This document shows positions 22,870 to 32,407 of a stretch of DNA of 64,000 bases, piece by piece. The stretch's first letter is position 1. Each line of letters starts with the position of its first letter. Both the position numbers and the translations under genes were made by a program. The notes under the pieces were generated by a model that saw only the letters and a list, made by a program, of their open reading frames with translations, was not told where the DNA came from and did not search any database. Source of the DNA: Symsagittifera roscoffensis (lineage: Eukaryota > Xenacoelomorpha > Acoela > Convolutidae). Location: the NCBI RefSeq assembly GCF_963678635.1, contig NW_026970977.1, positions 1 through 64,000 on the forward strand, read 5' to 3'.

Positions 22870-24102
22870 ATGGACAACTTCAACTTGGATGAATTGATGG
22901 ACCTGGCAGAGGCATATGTAGGACCGATGATAGATGCGATCTATCGTCGGCTGATCGATCGAGACTTCGCTCTGGAGGACCCAGAGGTAGTCATGTTGCT
23001 GACCGCCCTGATCAACATCTTGGGGCACGACAACCGTGGGGACCGCCCCACGGAAGTCCTGTTGATGGCAGCATATGGAGAAAGAGGAGTACTAGACCGC
23101 CCGAACATGAGAGTGATGAGGTGGAGAAACGGGGCTCTCTCAGGGAGTGACTTGGCGAATGAGCCTGGATTGGGAAGTTCTAGGACTTACCAACCAGGTG
23201 AGATGCCAATGCCCTCCAAGCCCAAACCTGGGCTGACGAGAATGCATCGGGAGATGAACAGCGAGGCGACCTCGTCTGGTTCACCACTGAGAGCAGCTGT
23301 GCCACCAAAAAGGGCGAAAATAGCACAGAAGGTTCAGACGAACCAAACCATGCAAGATCTGGATGAGATGAACGATGAACTGAAAAGTACGAAGAAGGAG
23401 CTGGACGAGATGACCAGAAGCATGCTCCAGATGGAGGAAGATCGGGACATGTGGAGAAAGTTGTTTGAAGACTGCAACAAAAAGCAGGGTCAAAAGATTG
23501 AGCGCTTAAGGCAGGAATACAAAGAGCGATCGGAGCAGATGGCGTTGACAACGGCCGTGGAGAAAGTGATACCTGCAAGGGATATTCCTCGTGGGCAGTC
23601 CCCGATGGAGCTCTTGACGCCTCGAGAAATGAGTCAAACAACGGAGACACGACCTCCAGTAGAGACAAATCGAGTAACGATCCCGGATCCTAGTGACACC
23701 TTGGGTGACCCCGTCGTAGAACAGACAGTGAGGAAACTGATAGAGACAGCTGGACGACTGGTCGCTAACAAGAATGCGCCAGGTTCCGGGGTGACTGCAC
23801 CCTATGGAACGATTGAAGATACGGGCAGAGTACAACTCTCCCAGACCGTGATCAGACAAGGGATAAGTAACGTGACACCACTCATGGGGAGCTCGAGAAT
23901 CCCAGAGAGGAAAGTACGAAAGATGCCAGCGAAGAAAGTGTCTCGCATAATAGACGTGCAGAAGAATAATCAATTGAAATATAATTTCACGGGAGTTCCG
24001 GAGACAGATCCGAGGGCCTGCTTCAATCGAGCTACCTGGAGCCCGGCTGTAAACCTGCAGCAACCATCACTCGGGACATCTCATCTGATATTGGGACGAT
24101 AG
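22870..24102 (+). pseudogene. ORF2 N-terminal region, element 1
   Basis: ATG 22870 (MDNFNLDEL) is the first ATG after the candidate acceptor. A helical N-terminus of about 75 residues (ELMDLAEAYVGPMIDAIY and a segment like VVMLLTALINIL) is followed by a Pro/Ser-rich stretch. A coiled coil lies at about residues 160-222 (DELKSTKKELDEMTRSMLQM and on), then a hydrophilic linker. No signal peptide or membrane anchor is visible at the start, so it does not resemble a retroviral Env. The frame runs into an SGNH domain but meets TAG at 24100-24102, exactly where the first SGNH block is expected (HLILGR before the stop, where GDS would fit). Confidence 0.7.
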
Positions 24103-24909
24103 TCGACGATAGCCCAGTTATATCGGTTGGTGGAACTGATGAATCCAGGGAGGATTCCCAATGTGATGATCTTAGTTGGGACGAATGACATCTCCAGAGG
24201 TTCTGACGAGCAGGAAGCACTATGGGAGTCAATGATGGTGTGTTTGTTTACTACCCTCTGGCAGAAATTCAGTTGCGCGGTACTGACCGTTTGCACTGTG
24301 CCCATGAACACAAGAAGCCTGACAGCCTCAGGAAGAAGGCACAACGAGGGAGTCGTAAGATGGAACAACATCTTGAGGAACCTAGCAAGTCGAAACGCCG
24401 GAAAAATGATCCTCATGGGTATCGAACATGAGTTGAGAGCCATGGATCAGGCCAGACTGACCACGGACGGCATCCACTTCGACAGTATCGAAGGACAAGC
24501 TTGGTTGAATCGAGTCTTCCAAGAGCGGTTGGACGAGCTGGAAGCAGAACTCTTTGACACAGGAGTGCTGAAGGAAGAAGGAACAGTGAGTGACGCGGTG
24601 ATTACCACCTTTGTGCCTCCTAGCTTGGAAACACGCTTGGGTACGGTCCCGGCCGTCACGAACTACAGGCAACAAAGCTCCAGCGAACCAGGTCGAAGAA
24701 CAGACGTACAGGATCGATTGGGAGAGGCACCGATGAGGAGGACTATTCATCCTAGGAGAAGAATAGGACCTGTCAACCCAATCGAAGAGACAGCAGGCAC
24801 ATCTAGATCGGACACTAGATCGGAGACGACGAGTACCAGTCGAGAGGAGAGACCGAGCAGAGGCTCATTGATGTGGTCGAGACCCATACCGTCTCCCTGG
24901 CATATGTAA
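24103..24909 (+). pseudogene. ORF2 SGNH/GDSL-type hydrolase domain, element 1
   Basis: Same frame as the upstream part. SGNH block III is VMILVGTNDISRGSD (GTND from 24178) and block V is TTDGIHFD, with Asp 24466 and His 24475 spaced DXXH. Between them are strands and helices in family-like order (CAVLTVCTVPMN, NNILRNL). SGNH enzymes are esterases or deacetylases acting on lipids, sugars or acetyl groups. The Ser block is missing or altered at the upstream stop, so this copy cannot be catalytic. A Pro/Arg/Ser-rich linker follows to TAA 24907-24909, where element 2 has a Tyr codon. Element 2 has lost the domain altogether. Confidence 0.78.
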
Positions 24910-26079
24910 AAAGACGAACTAATGAAGCTGGATCTCCAGAGAGTAAGCTTCATCGAAGATGCGAGGAGGATGCTGAATGGAGCGATGCTATCCGTCAGCA
25001 GATTGTACTCAATAACCGGCATAGACTGGTTGATAGCCGCTAGCATAAATTTCAGCTCCACGACGGCCTTGAGATTTGCTGACTTGGAGGGACTGCCCTC
25101 TAACAACACGATGGGACCAGTGAATGCGAGACCGTTGCAAGACGTGAGGTTGAACCATGATGAGGGGAATCGTGAAGAGAGACCAGGAAGATTCCTGACG
25201 ACGAGAGCGCCGATTGGACAACACGTGAAGATATTCAAGCAGCTGACGACACCACCTGGTCATGTGAAGGAAAGAGTGTACCCAAAACTAGTGAACCAAG
25301 ATGGTGATGCCCAGAGATATGGCGGATTGACAGCGATAAAGAAAGATGAAACCATCTTCGCCGCCTATGACAAAGCAGAGATGAGGAAGGCCAAAATTAT
25401 GGTAGTAGCGAAATCAGAGTTCGTGTACACTTCCAAGTCTTTGTTTTGGCCGGACGTCATAATGTTGGCAGCGGTCGACCTGGACCTACTGCAATCAGTA
25501 TCTTTGGATATAGGGGTACAAAGGCAGACGGACATGAATCCAATTACAATTGTGTTTGCTGGTATCAATGATCATCTACACAGTAGAGGTTTTCTGAGCA
25601 GACTCAGAGATCCTACAACAGCAGAAAACGCAGTATGGCCAGCGATAAAAGACATCCTTGAGTCGATGGGTGAGGTGGTGGATGCAACGAAGGAGGGGTC
25701 ATTCAATAAAGTGGCATTGAGAGTAGTATTCGCGTTGTCTCCGGGATATGCACATCTCCCGGATGGACTGAAATTCGTGTATGCAATTGTGGCCTTGCTC
25801 TCGGAAGGAAAATATGATGTGATCATATCAGCTCCGAATCGCCTGATAGAAATGGAGAATCTGAGGCCACTTAAGTCTGAACTGCCTGCAGTATGGTCAG
25901 ATATCTCAAATGCGATGAGAGGATTCAAGGATCACGCGCTACACATGTTAGTGTTGGACATTGGAGCAGGAGCTTTCAAGCGAGCTCTCGTGACTCATCG
26001 GAATGCAGTGACCACCGCTGTGAAAAGTATTTCCAGGACAAGTGAACGTAGTGGAAAGGAGAAGACAGAGATGTTGTAG
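24910..26079 (+). pseudogene. ORF2 middle domain fused to its C-terminus by deletion, element 1
   Basis: The frame continues with an alpha/beta region containing NPITIVFAGINDHLHSRG (about 25537-25590). The GIND there resembles SGNH block III, but no DXXH follows, so at most it is a degenerate second SGNH-like fold. At 25955-25959 (TGGAC) the sequence jumps to the extreme C-terminal part of ORF2 (IGAGAFKRALVTHRNAV). The corresponding 5459 bp are present in element 2 (53275-58733). The repeat TGGAC at both ends marks a microhomology deletion. The frame ends at TAG 26077-26079, which is shared with element 2. Confidence 0.72.
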
Positions 26080-26298
26080 GAAGATTTGGAGAGAAACGTG
26101 ACGTTGTGTCTCCACAACAGCTTCTGCAGGAACAGAGAATCTAACGTGGATCCCCTACCTTGTTGTAAACAAAGGGTGGAAGAGCAGAATTGTTGGAGGA
26201 CGGCTTCCAGCAGCGTCAGGATAGCTAACGACGTGTTACAAGATACGGAAACTGAGAGTGCAGAGTCAGTATCACAGGAGGAAGAGATGGAACATTGA
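26080..26298 (+). other. Conserved open extension after the ORF2 TAG, element 1
   Basis: In frame after TAG 26077-26079, 72 open codons run to TGA 26296-26298. They are Cys-rich at first (LCLH, FCRN, LPCCKQ, NCW) and acidic at the end. There is no ATG except near the end. Against element 2 (58854-59072) I count 15 differing codons, 11 of them synonymous, which is the pattern of a protein under constraint. Confidence 0.55.
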
Positions 26299-27105
26299 CG
26301 GATGACCGAAAGAAGAGATGAAATTAGAAGAATTTAGAAGTTTTAGAACTTCTAAACGACGAAAAAAGAAGAAAACAAAGGAGTGATGAAGAAAAGTTAA
26401 AACTCAGAATTGTTTATGTGTGTGAAAAACTCAAGTGAGAAACCAAGAAACCAAGTTGTAATTGAAAGCTGAAACATTAAGATGAGTTTTGAAATTGTTG
26501 CATTTATAAATTTGCATTTTGATTTTAGTTGAAGTGGCTTTAGAGACACTCACTTACTATTTATTTAGGAAGGCTTAAGTGAAGGAGTATATTTGAAATA
26601 TTCCAGCTTGCATGACTGTTTTTAATCAGCTAGGAGAGCTGATCACTTTGAGGTGACATGGAAGGCTTGAGTAATCTCTCGAAGAGGGAGGTTGTTTCAT
26701 TGTTCTTTCTAACCACAGAGTTTCTTAGTTTTAGTATTCAGGACAATAACAAGCAAGATTTCCGAAGGGAAAAGCGTAGTAGGATAATTTTAGCTTGTTG
26801 GTTGGCAGGACTGTCCTGCAAGCCAACACCTTTTAAATCTAAGAGAAAAAGTTTTAATCGGGACATTGACATTGGAAGTCAGAAAATATGTTTTATCTTA
26901 AGTCATATCCTCAATGTGCAGATTAATGAGAGAATTTGAAGGCTATAGTGATGTAGTATGATGCCATTTATGTTCTGCAGTGGGTCGATGTGACGTGGAT
27001 AAAAGTAATTTCGTGCATTTTGTAAATTCTGTTCGATGACACTGTGACCATTTTACGAATATTGCGTGATTCAATGAGGACATTGACCGGACTGTCCGGG
27101 GAGTA
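26299..27105 (+). other. 3' untranslated region and polypurine tract, element 1
   Basis: About 800 bp, mostly non-coding. Hairpins include TTGGCAGGAC/GTCCTGCAAGCCAA (about 26801-26824) and TCAGCT/AGCTGA (about 26628-26643), both kept in element 2. The polypurine tract is the short TGTCCGGGGAGT at 27093-27104, one base before the LTR. Confidence 0.65.
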
Positions 27106-28023
27106 TGTGACATTCGACCAGAATGTCAAAAATGCAATCTCTGCAGAATTCGAATTTTTAGCAGTGAGCCTTCCGGATTGGTGATTATTAAGTATTAAGA
27201 ACGTTATTGGAACGATTGGCCAATTGGTGAGGGCTGGAATATTCTGGTATTTTAAAATTTCAAAAATTCGATTGATGACGTCATATTTCTGAGAAACGTC
27301 AGAAACTGCCAATTTGGCAAAAACAAGAAAGAAAAAGAGAACAACATTAGCTGCGCTAACAACAACTACGGAATTGAGATTGAAAAACGACAGCGAGTTA
27401 CAGAGTAACAGAGAACACTCCGAGTTGCAACTATTGTACTGCTACAATAGTTGCAGGGACGTTGCGAACAACGGTGAAGGGTGAAAGACGGCCTTCCGGA
27501 TTAAGAGGAAATCAGGATTAACGAGCTTGATCCAGCGGATTCATCAATCCGGAAGGGTAAAGGAACTGAAACTTTTATCCTGTTACGTAAACTTTTAGCT
27601 TCCTGTCATGTCCTGACTTGAATTTAATTGATATCTAGATTCATTTTGATAAAGATGAGAAGCTAGGAGTTGGGGGAAAGGTTTGATCCATCTTCGATGG
27701 AGATGATGATTTTTATCTACTGAACAAAAACAATAGTAATATAATAAGTAGTAGCCCTGTTTTTAGGAGTGACCTCGTGGTCTGGGGATACTGAGACCCA
27801 GCCATGAGCTCACTATATCTGCATGTAATCTAGTTAATTTGAGTGTTTTGACCGAAGCCGAAAGCAGTAACGTTTTGTCGACCCGATGTTAGAAAGACCA
27901 CCGAAAAGTACTGGCTTGGTAGAGACGGTGAAAAGCATGCAAAGCTCTGTTTAGACGTTAGCCAGTCGTCTTAAGACTTAGTTTTGTCTTCCGTCGATAT
28001 GTATCTTCCGGGCGAATGTTACA
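27106..28023 (+). repeat. 3' LTR of element 1
   Basis: 918 bp, TGTGAC...GTTACA, about 99.5% identical to the 5' LTR by my count. It contains the CRE palindrome (27276-27283) and the perfect 13-bp stem-loop (27426-27455). The first ~300 bp differ markedly from the LTR of element 2 while the last ~350 bp are nearly the same, so the two elements belong to distinct subfamilies. Confidence 0.93.
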
Positions 28024-28572
28024 AATCTAGATTTTCATTGAACTTATGTAACTAAACCAATAGCAAAGATAGCAGGTTGCTGAACAAACAACACAACGTT
28101 CCGACCATACTCATAAGAAAACTACAGTTTTTTCGTTCGATTAATGTCGTTTTTATGCATCTTTCGATGAGAAAAAAACACAAACGCGTGGAACATTGGT
28201 GTATTAGACATTATCGACAGCAATTGACTTCAAAAATGAAAAACATATGAAACACGAGGAAAAAAACAATAAAAGGCTTGATAGAGGGATGATTGGTGGA
28301 TAAATAGACAGCTAGATGGATCGATGGCTCGATAAATGAAAGAGTAGTATTGTATCGTCGTGTCCCGGATCCTAAGGGGGGAGGGGGTCCTCACGTAGAG
28401 CAAAATCCTAGGAAAGGGGTCCTTAATTTTTTGGAGGACCCCTATCCTAGGATTTTGTAAATGAACGTAAGTTCCCACCCCTAAAGTGAAAGACACCTCC
28501 TTAGGATCTTGTTAATAATAATAATAATAATAACAAAGGATTTAGGAATATAATCCAAGGGTTCGCATAAAA
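28024..28572. other. Spacer between the two LTR elements
   Basis: 549 bp of flanking DNA. It has a degenerate GATNGAT-type simple repeat (about 28275-28340), a foldback (see next entry) and an AATAAT microsatellite (28514-28534). The last bases before element 2 (AAAA, 28569-28572) match the bases after its 3' LTR if the terminal A is counted as target. No gene is seen. Confidence 0.6.
28365..28512. repeat. Small foldback/MITE-like element
   Basis: Outer inverted repeat GGATCCTAAGG/CCTTAGGATC. Internal hairpin CAAAATCCTAGGAAAGGGG...CCCCTATCCTAGGATTTTG around 28400-28458. It has no coding capacity and no clear target duplication was found. Confidence 0.5.
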
Positions 28573-29496
28573 TGTGACATTCGACCAGAATGGATCAAAA
28601 TGCAGATTCAGCATATTCGAAATTTTAGCAGTGAACCTTCCGAATTGGCGATTTTGAGGGAATAAGAGCGTTATTGAAACGATTGGCCAAACGGTGAGGG
28701 CTAGAATATTCTGGTATTTTGAAATTTTAAAATTTCGAATTGTGACGTCATATTTCTGAGAAACGTCAGAAACGGCCATGTTGGCAAAAAAGTCGGAGAA
28801 AGACACAACAACGATAGTTGCGACGACGACAACAACGAGAAAATTGAGAATCAGAATCAGAGAAAAGCAGAAGTAGCAGAGACCGCTCCAAATTGCAACT
28901 ATTGTATCGCTACAATAGTTGCAAGGCAGTTGCTAACAACAGTGAGGGGTGGAAACCAGCCTTCCGGGTTACAGAGAAAATCAAGCTTAACGTGCTTGAT
29001 TCAGTGGATTCGAGAATCAGGAGGGGTTTCGGGACTGAAACTTTTATCATCTTATATGAATTTTTAGCTTCCCTGTCGTGTCTTGATTTGAATTTAATTA
29101 ACATCTGAATTCATTTTGCTAGAATGAGAAGCTAGGCTTTGGGGGAAAGGGTTGATCCATCTTCGATGGAGATGATGATTTTTATCTGCTGAACAAAAAC
29201 AATAAAAAATTCAATAAGTAGTAGTAGCCCTGTTTTTAGGAGTGACCTCGTGGTCTGGGGATACGGAGACCCAGTCATGAGCTCACTATTTCTGCATGTA
29301 ATTAAGTTAATTTGAGTGTTTTGACCGAAGCCGAAAGCAGTAACGTTTTGTCGACCCGATGTTAGAAAGACCACCGAAAAGTACTGGCATGGTAGAGACG
29401 GTGAAAAGCATGCAAAGCTCTGGTTAGACGTTAGCCAGTCGTCTTAGGACTTAGTTTTGTTCTCCGTCGATATGTATCTTCCGGGCGAATGTTACA
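28573..29496 (+). repeat. 5' LTR of element 2
   Basis: 924 bp, TGTGAC...GTTACA. CRE palindrome at 28743-28750 and a 14-bp stem-loop at 28893-28924 (TTGCAACTATTGTA, loop TCGC). Contains AATAAA near 29201, absent at that place in element 1. Confidence 0.93.
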
Positions 29497-32407
29497 TACA
29501 TGTTTTTATGGCGCTCCTGGGTGTTATTCTTTTTTAACATCATGACCGGCAGAACCGTTAACGAGCACTCCGCGCCGAGCGGATGCTCACATTAAAGCCC
29601 TTAATAGGCCTAAACCGCCGGGGTGGAAGGGTAGTTCGGAACGCGGAAGCCCTCCGGATTACCGTGAATAGCTTTTTAACCTAGTTAAGACCGAAAATTC
29701 ACGAACCAGGAAGGGTGGGGGGATTCGCGGTCCCGTCATTTCCTGAGTGATCCGTGACCAAAATCACTTAAAGATATATATAAAACCAAACAAAAAGTAG
29801 TATAGTACCCAAGAAAAACAAAAAACCTAAAAAATAACCAAAAAAACCAAAAACAGTAAAAAAGTTAAAAAAATCAGTAGAAATCATCCCCCCAGACAAG
29901 ATGTGATCCGACCCTCCCGTTTGTTGTTGATAGATATATTGTTGTTGCAGGCATTTATATCAGTCAGTATTGTTACGATCAATTTTGTGGCCCGTTTGTG
30001 AGGCTTGTACTGTAGGGTTATTTGAGCATTTAAGCACGTTAATGATAAATTGCGCTCAATCCGGAAGGGTCAGCTGATTTGCGCTCAATTCGGAAGGGTC
30101 TTGGGAGAAGACTGATCCGGCAAGCAGTACAAGGAGCAACAAGAAGTGGCTCAACGACAACAACAATCGACTGTTGGGTATCGTTAACAAGTTTTGTATC
30201 CCTTTTGGTACAAAAATTAAGATAGTAATCTGTGGGGGGCTCGACAGTGCTGCACTGTAGTGACCCTTCACCGAACTGCGAATATCCGAGTTAAGCACCT
30301 TAATTCGGATATCAAACAAACCTGGAGGGGTATAGTATTACAAATATTATTACTTATATAGCCTATATTAATACTCCTATATAGTTTTACAGTGAAAAAC
30401 ACAGAAAGCAGACCGGTTTTTAGGGTCAAAATAGCGATATTTTGATCCCCCCAAAAATCGCGATTTTTGAGATATCGATTTTTTTTGAAACGGAAAAAAG
30501 CGCTAAAGTATTGTGTTACATCGTAACTGCACTACCATAATAGATAGAACCGGTTAAGTTTAGTTCGAAAGTGGTTGGAACTATTTTGGATCCAAAAACC
30601 AAAATTTCCTGATTTTTGAGAAAACGAATCACTATAAATTCAGAAAATTTTTTGAAATTTTTGAGTTAGAACAGTAAAAATAGTTGTTCGGACAACGTCC
30701 ACTAGTGAATCTACAAGTTTTAAAACCCGCTTCCCGAAAGCCTTCCGGGTTGCAGAGAAATCGAGCTTAACGTGTTTGATTTGGTGGATTCATCAATCCG
30801 GAGGGGTACAGGTAGCATAGTTTTTTGCAAATTTTTTCAACTAAAGCGTTTTAGGTCGGTTCTTTTGCATTGAACTGGAAGAGTATAGACTTTGTGAGCT
30901 CGGATCAATAATTTTTAGGTCGAAAGGAACAGAATTGCGGAAAAAGTTAGGCGGAACCTATAAGAGACAAACTTTTTGACTTCAGAAAAAAGACGTTTTG
31001 GTTAATAACTTTGGAACTACTGGGCATATCGAGTTGATCTTGGTATCAATAGATCAAAAATTAGCTGAGCTTACTAATAGAGACAAAAGTTTTTCGAAAA
31101 AGTAAGCGTGAAATTTTTTTGAGATTGTTTTCAGCAAATTCACCAATTTGGGAGGGTAGACCCTTCACGTTTTACAAATTAGGCTAAAAGCACAGAAAAA
31201 CCTTAATCGAGCCGAAGTTAGGCGAGCGATAAGACCCTTCACCGTTAGCGTGAATTGTCAAATAAAAGGCTTAACTTCAATCCGGAAGGGTCTAGGAAAG
31301 CAGTACATACCCTTCCTAGTTAATTGAAAAAGCAAAATTGCATCGGAGAATAGGTTGGGTATAGGTTGAAAGAAGGAAATCTCCGAAAAGCAACTGTTAC
31401 AGACCAGAGGGCTCCCAATCCGGAGGGGTCAAAAAAAAATTTTTTCTCTTCAATTTAGGAGGTGTCCGAATCCGGAGGGTCTAATATTTGCTAATTCGGA
31501 GGGGTCCAAATCCGGAGGAGTTTTATGTTTACTAACTCAGAGGGGTCCCAATCCGGAGGGGTCTAAATTTTGCTAGTCCGGAAGGGTCTTATTTTGCCAA
31601 CCCGGAGGGGTATTATTTTATTAAAGGACTTAGGTAAACGGAAGAAAGACTAAAGTGAGAGGTATAAGGTTATTAGCAGACAGGCTAGGAATCAGTGACT
31701 GCACTGGTAACTTGCCTTTCAAGAAAGACCAGACCAAAACAAAACAGGTCCGAACTCGGATATTCGTGACACTAAGTCTAAGCTAAAAAGAGCGTAATTC
31801 ATTGGTTTGGATTGAAACCCAAAACGTTTTTGTGAAAAGTGACTGCCCTGAGGATTGTAGTAGGTCTAGCTCGGCCAGTCCAAGGGCAGATAGGTAACAC
31901 AGTACTCGGTGGGTGCAATAGACGCCCACTTGAGAAAATAACTGCCTTCAAAGTTTTATCTGTTTGGTGCAGCACCAAGCAGGGAAAGCTTTTTCTTTGA
32001 AAGACAAGTTCGACTATTGTACTGCGACCGACTAAAAGTTTAAAACACATCCGTTTTTTTTTGATAGAGGTATTCATATTCTGTCATTATATATTATATT
32101 TTTATCTTTTTGTTTTTGATTTTAAATCAACATAAATTGTGTTTGATTGGGTAGTGAGTACACTATTTTTTGTTAAATTGACTGATAACATCATATTGTG
32201 CTAGTACTCAAATCTTACGACCGATAATCGGTTAGTGTGAATAAACTGTATACAAACTGTACTCTGATTTTATACAGGGATTCGTGGTCACTATTTAATA
32301 GAATCTTGTGAAATTTATTGTGTTGTGTCATTATTATTGGTAGTCAAACTATAAGGTCACTAGCAATCGAATTAAGTGTATAGGAATTAACAAGTGACAA
32401 ATTGAGA
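29497..32407 (+). other. Long structured leader of element 2
   Basis: Homologous to 10027-12986. The CCGGAGGGGT-type motifs recur at matching places (for example about 30058, 30088, 30795, 31280 and the cluster 31410-31610), as does the stem-loop at 30282-30312. No supported gene. Confidence 0.7.
29509..29524 (+). other. Primer-binding site, element 2
   Basis: TGGCGCTCCTGGGTGT, identical to element 1 and again 12 nt inside the LTR, so the unusual spacing belongs to the family. Confidence 0.6.

Larger units (their letters stand above)
7469..28023 (+). mobile_element. Giant Ty3/Gypsy-like LTR retrotransposon, copy 1 (defective)
   Basis: Bounded by two near-identical LTRs (7469-10026 and 27106-28023; 918 bp each once the hAT insertion is removed) that start TGTGAC and end GTTACA. 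Inside are a primer site, a 2.9-kb leader, a Gag-Pol frame of about 9.5 kb and a second frame. The order protease-RT-RNase H-integrase and a GPF motif after integrase place it in Ty3/Gypsy (Metaviridae). The flanks read AAAT before the 5' LTR, and AAAT after the 3' LTR if its last A is counted as target. The copy is inactivated by numerous stops and frameshifts and by a ~5.46-kb deletion in ORF2. Its size is in the class of plant Ogre and planarian Burro elements; kinship to them is untested. Confidence 0.93.

Noticed and set aside
22870..26079. ORF2 as a classical envelope glycoprotein
   Set aside because: No signal peptide, furin site, fusion peptide or terminal membrane anchor is visible, and an SGNH domain is present.
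7469..28023. Assignment to Bel-Pao or Copia
   Set aside because: Integrase follows RNase H, and RT/RNase H blocks and the GPF motif are Ty3/Gypsy-like.
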